From contig JAUNHQ010000021.1 in assembly GCA_030535425.1 (NCBI GenBank), positions 1-41,661 of the forward strand: a DNA stretch of 41,661 nucleotides, written 5' to 3'. Below the pieces are notes generated by a model. It did no database searches. It saw nothing but the letters and a program-made list of their open reading frames with translations, and was not told where the DNA came from. Shown one piece after another: positions 1-7,540 of this stretch (its first letter is position 1; each line of letters opens with the position of its first letter). The DNA comes from Pseudomonadota bacterium. GTDB taxonomy: Bacteria; Pseudomonadota; Gammaproteobacteria; Burkholderiales; Burkholderiaceae_C. Made by a program: the position numbers and the translations under genes.

Positions 1-331
1 TGCGCGGCTTGCCCATGCGCCTGGCCAGCATGGCCTGGCCGATGACGTTGTTGATCTTGTGCGCACCGGTGTGGTTGAGGTCTTCGCGCTTCAAGTAAAT
101 CTGCGCGCCGCCCAGCTCGCGGCTGGTGCGCGCGGCGTGATACACGGGCGACGGACGGCCCACGTAGTGCGCCAGCTCGGAGCGGAATTCGGCCAGAAAG
201 GCCGCGTCGTGCTGGTATTTGGCGTAGGCATCTTTCAGCTCGTTGATGGCGTAGGTCAGCGTTTCGCTGATGAAGCTGCCGCCATAGGGGCCGAAATGCC
301 CTTGCGGGTCGGGTTGGTGATAGGTTGTCAT
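1..331 (-). CDS. trpB: Tryptophan synthase beta chain (partial, N-terminal 110 residues)
   Basis: TrpB is the PLP enzyme that joins indole and serine to make tryptophan, working with TrpA in the cytoplasm. Reading the minus strand from the ATG at 331-329 gives [20 protein letters not shown], then [17 protein letters not shown], which is the conserved TrpB segment carrying the PLP-binding lysine (HTGAHKIN). The gene leaves the window at position 1, so the remainder is not visible. Its ATG overlaps the trpF stop codon (ATGA, 331-328), so the two are probably translationally coupled. Identification is secure; no defect is seen in the visible part. Confidence 0.97.
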   Translation of the reverse strand, partial: MTTYHQPDPQGHFGPYGGSFISETLTYAINELKDAYAKYQHDAAFLAEFRSELAHYVGRPSPVYHAARTSRELGGAQIYLKREDLNHTGAHKINNVIGQAMLARRMGKPR

Positions 332-1047
332 GGTGTGCTAGCCAAAGAGGCATCGGCCGCGCGCGCGGCGGCGATGAACTGGTGAATCTTGCTGGCGTCT
401 TTGATGCCCTTGAGCGGCTGGCCGTCTTCGGCCGTGGCTTCGACGCCGGAGGACACGTCAAGCGTGAGCGACAAGCCCCGCCCGTGCAGCGCGCGCATGC
501 CATCGCCCACGTTTGCAGGCGTCAACCCACCACTTAAAACGAGGTGAGCGGCGACGTTTGTTGGCAGAAGTGACCAATCGAATGTCTTTCCGCCGCCACC
601 GTAGCCCTGCACATGGGCGTCCAGCAGCAGCGCCTGGGCGGCTGAGTATTGCGCGGCAAAGTGTAGCAAGTCAAAGCTCTGTGCTGCATTCAGCGGAATG
701 CGGGCGGCGCGCCAGAAGGGGCGGCCCGCCTGCCGCGCGGCGGCCTGGCATTGGGCCGGTGTTTCATCTCCATGAAATTGCAGGATAGCGCCCGGTACAA
801 GCGCGCAAGCAGCTTCTATTTCTGTAGCAGATGCGTTGACGAACAGCAGCACGGGCGTGATGAGCGGCGGCAGGCGGCGGGCCAGATCGGCCGCGCGCTG
901 AGGGGTGACGCAGCGCGGGCTTTGGGGGTAGAGCACAAAGCCAATGGCATCGGCCCCAGCGGCCACGGCGGCGTCCACATCTTGCTCGCGGGTGAGGCCG
1001 CAGATTTTGATGCGGGTGTGGCGAAGGAGGGCAGGGCGGGTGGTCAT
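328..1047 (-). CDS. trpF: Phosphoribosylanthranilate isomerase
   Basis: TrpF performs the Amadori rearrangement of N-(5'-phosphoribosyl)anthranilate to CdRP in tryptophan synthesis. The 239-residue protein has the expected (beta/alpha)8 signatures: KICGLTR with the catalytic Cys at residue 16, the LLDA motif with the catalytic Asp at 143, the phosphate-binding LSGGL (171-175) and LDVSSGVE (196-203). Length is slightly above the usual 200-230 because of short N- and C-terminal extensions. It overlaps truA upstream and trpB downstream by 4 bp each, making a compact truA-trpF-trpB block. No attenuator or trp leader is visible, so control presumably lies upstream of truA or is constitutive (inference). 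Confidence 0.96.
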   Translation of the reverse strand: MTTRPALLRHTRIKICGLTREQDVDAAVAAGADAIGFVLYPQSPRCVTPQRAADLARRLPPLITPVLLFVNASATEIEAACALVPGAILQFHGDETPAQCQAAARQAGRPFWRAARIPLNAAQSFDLLHFAAQYSAAQALLLDAHVQGYGGGGKTFDWSLLPTNVAAHLVLSGGLTPANVGDGMRALHGRGLSLTLDVSSGVEATAEDGQPLKGIKDASKIHQFIAAARAADASLASTP

Positions 1048-1850
1048 GCGGGCAGCCAGTCAAAAGCGGCGGTGCGTTCGGGCAGGCCCCATTCGGGGGC
1101 GTAGCGCGGGCCGAGGAAGTACAAACCATCGGGCGCAAAAGTGGGCGCGGCCGCGTCGCGGCTGCGGGCGGCGATGACTTCGCTGATCCATTCGGGCGGG
1201 TACTGGCCCTGGCCCACGGCCACCAGGCAGCCCATGAGGTTGCGAATCATGTGGTGCAAGAAGGCGTTGGCCTCGAAGTCAAAGCGCCAGTAGGCACCGC
1301 AGCGCGTGATGTCCAGCCGCGTGAGGTGCTTGACAGGCGACAGCGCCTGGCAGGCGGCGGCGCGGAAGGAGCTGAAATCGTGCTCGCCCCGCAGCAGCGC
1401 GGCAGCCTGGCGCATGGCCGTGCCATCCAGCGGGCGAAAGCTCCAGCCCACGCGGTGCGCGTCCAGGCTGGGGCGCACAGGCGACTCCAGCAGCACGTAG
1501 GCGTAGCGGCGGGCCACGGCGCTGGCGCGGGCGTGAAAACCATCAGGCACGGGCTGCGCCCATTGCACGGCAATATCGGCGGGCAAAAAGCGGTTGGTGC
1601 CGCGCACCCATGAAAACGGCTCGCGCTGCAAGCTGGTGTCGAAATGCACCACTTGCATCAGCCCGTGCACGCCCGCGTCGGTGCGGCCCGCGCACAAGGT
1701 GGCAACAGGGGTGGTGGTGAAGGCGGCAAGGGCTTTTTCCAGATGGTCTTGCACCGTCTGGCCCGAAGGCTGACTTTGCCAGCCCTGGTAGGGCGTGCCG
1801 AGATAGCTGAGGCCAAGGGCGATTCTCACGCGGTGGATTGTCGCCGACAT
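1044..1850 (-). CDS. truA: tRNA pseudouridine(38-40) synthase TruA
   Basis: TruA isomerises uridines 38-40 in the anticodon stem-loop of tRNAs. The conserved GRTDAGVHG motif holds the catalytic Asp (residue 58 from the start chosen), and [13 protein letters not shown] and RRYAYVLL are family blocks. I chose the ATG at 1850 because the protein then begins [18 protein letters not shown], close to the family's usual N-terminus; an in-frame ATG at 1871 would add seven residues, and neither start has a strong Shine-Dalgarno. The gene leads the truA-trpF-trpB block and its TGA overlaps the trpF ATG. The 260 bp upstream hold no gene, only the repeat at 1993-2030. Confidence 0.94.
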   Translation of the reverse strand: MSATIHRVRIALGLSYLGTPYQGWQSQPSGQTVQDHLEKALAAFTTTPVATLCAGRTDAGVHGLMQVVHFDTSLQREPFSWVRGTNRFLPADIAVQWAQPVPDGFHARASAVARRYAYVLLESPVRPSLDAHRVGWSFRPLDGTAMRQAAALLRGEHDFSSFRAAACQALSPVKHLTRLDITRCGAYWRFDFEANAFLHHMIRNLMGCLVAVGQGQYPPEWISEVIAARSRDAAAPTFAPDGLYFLGPRYAPEWGLPERTAAFDWLPA

Positions 1851-1992
1851 GCAGAGGCCTGGGCATGACATGCGGCGCTATCAAACGGTAGATGCGGCCC
1901 GCTCGGTCTGCATGGCAGGGTGATGTGGAAGATGTGCTGTGTGACGCAAAGATGCGCATTGAAAATCGGAATTTGCGCGCTTCTACATTCAT

Positions 1993-2030
1993 TTTTTTGC
2001 TATCAAAATAATATTTGAAGCAAGACCCGT
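1993..2030 (-). repeat. Dispersed AT-rich intergenic repeat, partial copy
   Basis: Read on the minus strand this AT-rich stretch contains TATTATTTTGATAGC, identical to the beginning of the copy at 27541-27606. It lacks the downstream 'GCGCAAATGGCC' half, so it is a partial or decayed copy. It lies between the divergent truA and lipoprotein genes; the rest of this 260-bp gap (1851-2109) shows nothing I can name. Confidence 0.5.
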
Positions 2031-2109
2031 GATCAGGCTTTACACGTCCGCATTACAGTGTGGCAGGTCTTTTCTTATCTACGGATGACATCGACAGGGG
2101 AAAGCAGAG

Positions 2110-2628
2110 ATGGCGGCTGAGTGTTTTTCTCGCATGCCACGCCGCTTGGCGCTGACCATGGCGGCAAGCGCGTTGGCACTGCTGGGCGGGTGTGTGGTGG
2201 CGCCGGTTGGCCCCTACGAAGTGGGCGCACCAGTGGTGTACTCCGACGGCTATGCGGGTACGACGTATGGCACCTATGGTTATGGTGGCTATCCGTATGG
2301 CAGCACCACCATATACAACTACGGCAGCCCGTACCACTACTACGGACTGCCGCCGGTGTCGCTGGGTTTTCATGGCTATTGGAGTGACCGCGACCGGGCA
2401 CGCAGCCCCGGCTGGCGTGGCCACAATCCGCCCCCGCCACGCTGGAACAACCGGCCGGGCCCTGCGCAGCCGCCTGCTGGCTATGCTGGCCCACGCCGGC
2501 CGCCGGGAGTTGGCAACAGTGGTGGCCGCCCGCCGCGCGTTCACGGTAATACGGGTGCGCAACCGTCCCGCGCAATGCCTGAATTGGGCAGGCGTGAACT
2601 ACCGCCAGCCAGTGGACTGAGGCGCTAA
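2110..2628 (+). CDS. Putative lipoprotein rich in Gly, Tyr and Pro
   Basis: I do not recognise the family. The N-terminus has two arginines, a hydrophobic stretch and the lipobox LGGC with the lipidated Cys at residue 28, so export and lipidation are likely. Residues 40-85 are rich in Gly and Tyr (YGTYGYGGYPYGS), and the C-terminal half is rich in Pro, Arg and Gly and looks disordered. At 172 residues it resembles many small, poorly conserved envelope lipoproteins. It stands alone on the plus strand, converging on the NlpC/P60 gene. In-frame ATGs at residues 9 and 17 are alternative starts; the first is preceded by a purine-rich stretch (AGGGGAAAGCAGAG). No function is assigned. Confidence 0.75.
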   Translation: MAAECFSRMPRRLALTMAASALALLGGCVVAPVGPYEVGAPVVYSDGYAGTTYGTYGYGGYPYGSTTIYNYGSPYHYYGLPPVSLGFHGYWSDRDRARSPGWRGHNPPPPRWNNRPGPAQPPAGYAGPRRPPGVGNSGGRPPRVHGNTGAQPSRAMPELGRRELPPASGLRR

Positions 2629-2659
2629 AAGCACCACTGGTGAGAGGAAAGAGGGCAAG

Positions 2660-2684
2660 GGCGCGGCACACCTGCACCCGCGCC
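2660..2684. terminator. GC-rich hairpin between convergent genes
   Basis: GGCGCGG (2660-2666) pairs perfectly with CCGCGCC (2678-2684) across an 11-nt loop, in the gap between the lipoprotein stop (2628) and the NlpC/P60 stop (2705). There is no T-tract on either side, so it is at best a weak terminator or a transcript-end stabiliser. Confidence 0.35.
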
Positions 2685-2704
2685 ATCTAAGCGCCCCCAC
2701 GCAA

Positions 2705-3496
2705 TCAAGCGCGGCGTGTCGCCGTTGAGGGCCGCTTGGCTGGTTTGGCCGCCGCTTTGCGCTTATGGGGCTGGGCTGCGGCAGGCTTGGCTTTGGCAGA
2801 GTTGTTGCTGCCCAGTCGGACACTGCGCGGGGCAGGAGAGGGGCGGCTCAACATGCGTGGGGCTGTGCTCAGCGCCGTCTGCGCAGCAGCAGGCGCATTT
2901 TCGGTGCTGCCAGCCGTCGCTGTGGCGATGGCAGAGGCTGCTTCAGCATGGGCAGTGGTAGCCGCAGCCGGTGTTTTGCCCAGCAGCACCCGGCGGGCGC
3001 CATTGAAGCGGCTTTGCCAGTAGCGCACATTCATGCTTTCCACACGCACGTGGGCGCCAGTGCGAGGGGAATGGATGAACTTGCCATCGCCCACGTAAAT
3101 ACCTACGTGGCTGTTAGGACGACGCAAAGTGTTGAAAAAAACCAGGTCACCAGGCTGGAGATCGGTCTTGGCAATGTGCTGGGTAGCCGCAGCCTGCTCT
3201 GCCGCTGTGCGCGGCAACTCCAATCCTTCAGACTGCTGAAAGATGGCGCGCACAAAACCGCTGCAGTCAAAGCCTGTTTCGGCAGACGCACCGCCCAAGC
3301 GGTAGGGCACGTCGATGGCGCCCATGGCCGTCAGCACCAGTTCGGCAGCGCGGTCGGTTGCGTGTTGAATACTGTCGCCCAGGCGCGAAGCCAAGCCTTT
3401 CTGGTTCAGCAGATTTTCCATGTCGTCTGGCGCGGCGTGAGCGGTCTGAAAAGTCAGGGCGGTCAGCATCAAGGCGGCAGCGATCGGTTTCAGCAT
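2705..3496 (-). CDS. Secreted NlpC/P60-family peptidoglycan hydrolase
   Basis: NlpC/P60 enzymes cut D-Glu-to-diamino-acid bonds in cell-wall stem peptides. The 263-residue protein starts with a signal peptide (MLKPIAAALM..., likely cut after AHA at 21). It carries the catalytic Cys in FDCSGF (Cys78), His in SHVGIYVG (His130) and a third polar residue in FIHSPRTG (His142). After the domain, residues 173-263 form an Ala/Pro/Lys/Arg-rich basic tail (KRKAAAKPAKRP) that could bind anionic wall polymers (inference). I chose the ATG at 3496 because it opens directly onto the signal peptide; the reading frame stays open 240 bp further upstream, but that part has no signal-peptide character. Confidence 0.88.
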   Translation of the reverse strand: MLKPIAAALMLTALTFQTAHAAPDDMENLLNQKGLASRLGDSIQHATDRAAELVLTAMGAIDVPYRLGGASAETGFDCSGFVRAIFQQSEGLELPRTAAEQAAATQHIAKTDLQPGDLVFFNTLRRPNSHVGIYVGDGKFIHSPRTGAHVRVESMNVRYWQSRFNGARRVLLGKTPAAATTAHAEAASAIATATAGSTENAPAAAQTALSTAPRMLSRPSPAPRSVRLGSNNSAKAKPAAAQPHKRKAAAKPAKRPSTATRRA

Positions 3497-3522
3497 GGTG
3501 TGTGCGTGCAATCTCTGGTCAC

Positions 3523-3565
3523 GACTTGCGCAAGGCAGACACCATGTGCTGCTTGACTTGCGCAA
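3523..3565. promoter_or_regulatory. Tandem TTGCGCAA palindromes 32 bp apart
   Basis: The 11-mer GACTTGCGCAA occurs at 3523-3533 and again at 3555-3565; each holds the palindrome TTGCGCAA. The 32-bp spacing is about three helical turns, which would suit a regulator binding twice on one face. The first copy is 27 bp upstream of the NlpC/P60 start codon. The binding protein is unknown. This is one of two notable signals in the roughly 300-bp divergent gap 3497-3793. Confidence 0.4.
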
Positions 3566-3613
3566 AATCTGCGGATTCTGGTTGTGTCTGCCAGAGGCAG
3601 ATGACGATGGATG

Positions 3614-3632
3614 TTGTACTTTGGACGTACAA
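3614..3632. promoter_or_regulatory. Inverted repeat TTGTAC-N7-GTACAA
   Basis: Perfect 6-bp arms TTGTAC (3614-3619) and GTACAA (3627-3632) flank 7 bp in the divergent gap between the NlpC/P60 and dehydrogenase genes. The form suits a dimeric regulator; it does not match a site I can name. Confidence 0.35.
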
Positions 3633-3793
3633 AGCCCCGAAAGGGACAAGTCATAGTGTAGGACAAATACTTGCGTGAAGATGTGCAATAAATCTAAGGT
3701 TTTACCCTTTGCTTTTAGGTGCGCAGATGCCGCCAAGCTCTACGCTCAAGGGTGAACAGCCCCCAACGCATCAAGAAAGAAAAAGTGACAGCC

Positions 3794-4969
3794 ATGCCTT
3801 TCCATACGCATTTCCGGCGCATTGCGCGCATGTGCAGCCCGGTGCTCACCTTCGGAGTGCTGGTTCTGACGCCAGCGGCGTGGGCACAGGAAAGCGCAGC
3901 CGATGACGCGCAGATCGAGCGTCAAACCGTAGCCACGGGCTTGCAGCATCCGTGGGCGGTGGCCTTTTTGCCGAACGGGCAGTTTTTGGTCACTGAGCGC
4001 CCCGGCCGCATGCGCGTAATTGATGCCAATGGGCGCGTGCATTCGCCGCTGCAAGGTCTGCCGGACATCGCCGCTGGAGGGCAGGGCGGCTTGCTGGATG
4101 TCATCACTGACAGCGACTTTGCCAGCAACCGCACGGTGTACTTCTGTTTCTCCGAGCCTGGACAAGGCAACACCAGCAGCACGGCACTGGCAAGCGCGCA
4201 GCTTTCGGCGGACATGCAGAGGCTGCAAAACGTGCGTGTCATCTTCAGTCAACGTCCAAAGTACCGCAGTTCTTTGCACTTTGGTTGCCGCATCGTGGAA
4301 CGCATGGTCAATGGACAGCCCGACGGGACACTCTTTCTCACACTCGGCGATCGCTATGAGCGCCGTGACGACGCGCAGACGCTGGACAACCATCATGGCA
4401 AAACAGTCCGCATTGGCAAAGACGGTGCCGTGCCGCCAGACAACCCATTTGTTGGGCAGGCTGGGGCGCTGCCCGAGATATGGAGCTACGGCCATCGCAA
4501 CAGCCAGGGAGCCGTGATGGGGCCCAATGACACGCTATGGATGCACGAACACGGCGCACGCGGGGGCGATGAAATCAACCAAGTACGCCCTGGCCAAAAC
4601 CATGGCTGGCCCGTGGTGAGCTTCGGCGTGAACTATGACGGCAGCCCCGTGGGCACAGGACAGTCGGCCAAGGCGGGCATGGTGCAGCCGCTGCACCACT
4701 GGACGCCCTCTATCGCACCTTCAGGCATGGCCTGGCTCAACAGCAACCGCTATGGCTCAAGTTGGCGTGGAAGCCTGCTGGTGGGGGCCCTCAAAGGTCA
4801 ACACCTGGCTCGCATCGAATGGAAAAACGGCCAGGTAGGTGCCGAGCACCGGCTGCTGCAAAACCTGGGGCAGCGTATCCGTGACGTGCGGCAAGGGCCA
4901 GATGGGCTGCTTTACGTACTGACCGACAGCTCTCGCGGCCAATTGATCCGACTGCAACCCAGGCCGTGA
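3794..4969 (+). CDS. Secreted PQQ-dependent sugar dehydrogenase (GSDH/YliI type)
   Basis: This family oxidises aldose sugars in the periplasm with PQQ as cofactor on a six-bladed propeller. The 391-residue protein begins with a signal peptide (cleavage near AWA, residue 31). Family blocks follow in order: LQHPWAVAFLPNG, LHFGCRIV with the probable catalytic His162 (equivalent to the HxGGR His of soluble glucose dehydrogenase, here with Cys in place of the second Gly), GHRNSQG, HEHGARGGDEIN and NHGWPVVSFGVNYDG. I chose the ATG at 3794, just before the signal peptide, rather than the in-frame ATG at 3719. No PQQ synthesis genes are in the window, so the cofactor source is unknown. The substrate cannot be told. 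Confidence 0.87.
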   Translation: MPFHTHFRRIARMCSPVLTFGVLVLTPAAWAQESAADDAQIERQTVATGLQHPWAVAFLPNGQFLVTERPGRMRVIDANGRVHSPLQGLPDIAAGGQGGLLDVITDSDFASNRTVYFCFSEPGQGNTSSTALASAQLSADMQRLQNVRVIFSQRPKYRSSLHFGCRIVERMVNGQPDGTLFLTLGDRYERRDDAQTLDNHHGKTVRIGKDGAVPPDNPFVGQAGALPEIWSYGHRNSQGAVMGPNDTLWMHEHGARGGDEINQVRPGQNHGWPVVSFGVNYDGSPVGTGQSAKAGMVQPLHHWTPSIAPSGMAWLNSNRYGSSWRGSLLVGALKGQHLARIEWKNGQVGAEHRLLQNLGQRIRDVRQGPDGLLYVLTDSSRGQLIRLQPRP

Positions 4970-4983
4970 TTAACTCATTTTTT

Positions 4984-5065
4984 TATAGCTTCTTGCGCGC
5001 TTTGCATGGGGTTTTGATGCGAAAAAGACCCTGAAAACAAGGCGGGCAGGGCGCGAGAAGCTATA
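4984..5065. repeat. Long inverted repeat, variant of the dispersed element
   Basis: TATAGCTTCTTGCGC (4984-4998) is complementary, with one mismatch, to 5051-5065 (GCGCGAGAAGCTATA), giving a 15-bp stem with a 52-nt loop in the gap between the dehydrogenase and LD-carboxypeptidase genes (4970-5107). The ATAGCT and GCGC cores resemble the dispersed element seen elsewhere in the window. It may act as a transcription end point for the upstream gene. Confidence 0.55.
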
Positions 5066-5107
5066 TCATTCCTCTATTGGCTCGCCCTTTTCCTGCCTTG
5101 TATCTTC

Positions 5108-6037
5108 ATGGCCCACATCTACGTTTATTCACCATCCGGCGCTGTGCGCGACAAAGTGGCATTTCGCCGCGGTATCAAGCATTTGCAAGCCATGGGCCAT
5201 GAGGTAGAAGTTGACCCCGATGCCCTGAGCAGCCATCAGCGATTTGCGGGTGACGATGCCACCCGCCTGGCCGCCATTGGGCGCGCAGCCGCCAGCGGTG
5301 CAGATGTGGCCCTCATCACCCGTGGAGGCTACGGTATCAGCCGCCTGCTGTCCCATTTGCCCTATCGCCAAATGGCCCGCGCCATTGACAAGGGCACCCG
5401 CTTTGTCGGCCTGAGCGACTTTACCGCCCTGCAGCTGGCCCTATGGACCCAAACCGGTGCAGCCACCTGGGCGGGCCCCGCCTTGTGTGAAGGCTTCGGT
5501 CCTGCAAATGGGCCTGACGACATCATGCTGGCCTGCTTTAATGACTTGCTCAGCGGTGTGGGCGAAGGCACGGGCTGGCGCCTGCCTGTGGCAGACCTTG
5601 AACCCCTGGCACGCTTTGGCCAGCATCTGGCCCATGCAGCGCCCTTGTGGGGCGGTAACTTGGTCATGGTGACATCTCTGCTGGGCACCCCTTGGTGGCC
5701 AAAAGAGCAGGGCGGCGTGCTGTTTCTGGAAGACGTGGGAGAACACCCGTACCGCATTGAACGCATGCTGCTGCAACTGCTGCACGCTGGCGTGTTGGCG
5801 CGACAAAAAGCCATTGTGCTGGGGCAGTTCACCGACTACCAACTCACGCCACACGACCGGGGCTATCGCCTTACCCAAGTCATCGAGCACTTGCGTGCCC
5901 AGTTGAAGAAAGTGCCCGTACTCACGGGACTGCCATTCGGACACGTGCCTACCAAAGTACTGCTACCCGTGGGGAAACATGTGGATCTTCTGGTGCAAGA
6001 CCGCGAGGCACTGATCCTATGGGGGCATGCTCATTGA
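5108..6037 (+). CDS. ldcA: Muramoyltetrapeptide LD-carboxypeptidase (peptidase S66)
   Basis: S66 LD-carboxypeptidases remove the terminal D-Ala from murein tetrapeptides during cytoplasmic wall recycling. The 309-residue protein has the S66 triad in order: nucleophile Ser103 in GLSDFTAL, Glu208 in FLEDVGE, and His279 in LPFGHVPTK; the spacing matches the LdcA family. There is no signal peptide, as expected for a cytoplasmic recycling enzyme. MccF-type peptidases that inactivate microcin C share this fold, so a detoxifying role cannot be excluded, but no microcin genes are nearby. The ATG at 5108 opens onto the conserved N-terminal strand (IYVYSPSGAV). Confidence 0.9.
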   Translation: MAHIYVYSPSGAVRDKVAFRRGIKHLQAMGHEVEVDPDALSSHQRFAGDDATRLAAIGRAAASGADVALITRGGYGISRLLSHLPYRQMARAIDKGTRFVGLSDFTALQLALWTQTGAATWAGPALCEGFGPANGPDDIMLACFNDLLSGVGEGTGWRLPVADLEPLARFGQHLAHAAPLWGGNLVMVTSLLGTPWWPKEQGGVLFLEDVGEHPYRIERMLLQLLHAGVLARQKAIVLGQFTDYQLTPHDRGYRLTQVIEHLRAQLKKVPVLTGLPFGHVPTKVLLPVGKHVDLLVQDREALILWGHAH

Positions 6038-6128
6038 GAAAAGATAAAAAATGTTACGCTTGCTGCACTAAGCTGCTTTAAGCCCTCATATCCCACCTTC
6101 GCTTCTCAGGCCATCTCTTTTCGCGCGC

Positions 6129-7070
6129 ATGAGCACGCACCAAACCATGGTTTTCATTGACCTCACGGGCAGCACAACTGTCTACGAGGCATTGGGTAAC
6201 GCGCAGGTGGCTCCTGTCATTACCCAAGTGACCCAATGGATTGGCCGTGTCATCGTGGCACACGATGGCCAAGTCATCAAGTTCCTTGGTGATGGCGTGC
6301 TGGCATTGTTTCAGCACAGCCAGAACGCGGTGGAGGCAGCGGTCTTCTTGCAGCAAAACCATACCAGCCGCCTGCGTCACTGGCCCGAGCAACTGCGCAT
6401 GGGGCTCAAAATCGGCATGGCCAGCGGCCCAATGATCAGTGTGGGCGAGGATATCTTCGGCGACGCCGTGAATCTGGCTTCGCGCCTATCGGACATGGCT
6501 GGGCCCAACACCATCTGGGCAGCCGAGAGTGTCATCATCGATTTGAAACACCAACTGCCAGAAGCGCACGCCAGCAGCATGTCCGTGCGTTATCGCTCGC
6601 TTGGCTTGGTACGCATTCGTGGCCTTGCCCAGCCACATTCGGTTTTTCAAATCGAATGGAATGAAGAGGTCAGCACCGACTTGATGACCGTGCGCGGCGA
6701 ACTTTCAGCCATCGAGAGCGGGGCCCAAGACACTCCCCATGGCGCCATCGTGCTCGCTTGGCTGGGTACAAGCCAAGCGTTTTCAGCCATCGATTTGCCA
6801 ATCATCATCGGGCGCATGCCTGATTGCGGCTTCATCGTGGACGACCAGCGCGTCTCACGTCATCATGCGCGCCTTGAATGGACAGACGGCACGTTCAGCA
6901 TCACAGACACCAGCAGCTTTGGTACCTGGGTGCGTTTTACAGACAACCAAGCTGCGGACATCCCACTGCGTCGCACACATTGCATCCTGCATTCCACAGG
7001 TGAGATTGCGCTGGGCGCGCCATTTAGTGACTTCAGTGCCCCGACGGTCGCTTTTCAAATTCACGCTTAA
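6129..7070 (+). CDS. Class III adenylate cyclase with C-terminal FHA domain
   Basis: The N-terminal domain (about 5-175) is a class III nucleotide cyclase: metal-binding Asp11 in VFIDLTGST and Asp55 in KFLGDGV, adenine-selecting Lys51 and Asp112, and transition-state Asn115 and Arg119 in GDAVNLASRL. All canonical residues are present, which predicts an active enzyme preferring ATP. Residues 205-300 form an FHA domain with IIIGR (225-229), SRHH (243-246) and SFGT, the phosphothreonine-binding signature. The protein has no membrane segments, so it is probably cytosolic and recruited to a phosphorylated partner (inference). No Ser/Thr kinase or phosphatase gene lies in the window. It is alone on the plus strand. 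Confidence 0.9.
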   Translation: MSTHQTMVFIDLTGSTTVYEALGNAQVAPVITQVTQWIGRVIVAHDGQVIKFLGDGVLALFQHSQNAVEAAVFLQQNHTSRLRHWPEQLRMGLKIGMASGPMISVGEDIFGDAVNLASRLSDMAGPNTIWAAESVIIDLKHQLPEAHASSMSVRYRSLGLVRIRGLAQPHSVFQIEWNEEVSTDLMTVRGELSAIESGAQDTPHGAIVLAWLGTSQAFSAIDLPIIIGRMPDCGFIVDDQRVSRHHARLEWTDGTFSITDTSSFGTWVRFTDNQAADIPLRRTHCILHSTGEIALGAPFSDFSAPTVAFQIHA

Positions 7071-7114
7071 AACACCTTACTCGGTGGGAAAGGCTTATCC
7101 TTTGATTGTTTATT

Positions 7115-7142
7115 TATTAACATAATGCACATCGTATGAAGT
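7115..7142. other. dif-like half-site (XerD arm only)
   Basis: 7115-7125 reads TATTAACATAA, matching 9 of 11 positions of the XerD arm of dif written in this orientation (ATTTAACATAA). The six bases that would be the centre are TGCACA, but the other arm (7132-7142) matches the XerC arm at only about 4 of 11 positions. It is therefore not a normal dif. It ends at the start of the Xer-activator-like remnant, which makes it worth noting. The surrounding 60 bp are unusually AT-rich. Confidence 0.3.
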
Positions 7143-7325
7143 AAAGCCAAGACCGGCAGCACAAAGCACCTGCGCCAAAGCCGCGCGGAACAAGGCCGAA
7201 AGCTGTGGGCCATGTACCGCTCGCTGGGCATGTCACGCACCGATTGCGCGAAGTTCCTTCAGGTCTCCGAACGGTCTTTACATAACTGGGAGTCGGGCCA
7301 GCATCGCATGCCCCTGGCCGTGTTC
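7137..7325 (+). pseudogene. Truncated HTH gene resembling VC1465/XafT Xer recombination activation factor
   Basis: The reading frame from 7140 gives SKAKTGSTKHLRQSRAEQG, then LWAMYRSLGMSRTDC, then AKFLQVSERSLHNWESGQHR and MPLAVF, where similarity stops. This resembles the N-terminal helix-turn-helix part of the VC1465 family (Xer recombination activation factors of integrated elements), from memory of that family. It is broken at both ends. At the 5' end an in-frame stop (7137-7139) sits where a start is expected; dropping one A from ATGAAGTAAAGCC would restore ATG AGT AAA GCC. At the 3' end the frame runs into the tail of the opposite-strand gene at 7324. An ATG at 7212 exists but would omit half of the HTH. 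No product is expected. Confidence 0.6.
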
Positions 7326-7509
7326 AATTTTTTTTGCCTTCCCGACGCTCGCGGGCGCGGCGCTGCTGGCGGGTTTCGCTGGCTTGGGCAGCAGCGTCGG
7401 TCTGGGCTTGGCGCTTGGCGCGCCAGCGGGCAGACAGGCGCCGGCCCAGCCAGAAGCTGATGAGGCCGGTGGCCAGGCCTATGAACAGGGCAAAGACGCT
7501 GATGTCCAT
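7324..7509 (-). CDS. Small single-pass membrane protein
   Basis: This 61-residue protein starts MDISVFALFIGLATGLISFW, one hydrophobic transmembrane segment, and continues with a basic, Arg- and Gln-rich tail (RRLSARWRAKRQ, RQQRRARERREGKKN) that should sit in the cytoplasm. I chose the ATG at 7509; an upstream in-frame ATG at 7587 would place the start within the 3' end of parC. It lies 31 bp after parC on the same strand, so it is probably co-transcribed. No function is known to me; the composition is consistent with a small envelope accessory protein. Confidence 0.65.
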   Translation of the reverse strand: MDISVFALFIGLATGLISFWLGRRLSARWRAKRQAQTDAAAQASETRQQRRARERREGKKN

Positions 7510-7540
7510 TGTGGGCGGCTCCTGGAGGGGTGCGGGAGGC

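Noticed and set aside
7115-7142. A true chromosomal dif site.
   Set aside because: Only the XerD arm matches; the XerC arm fits about 4 of 11 positions, so I report it only as a dif-like half-site.
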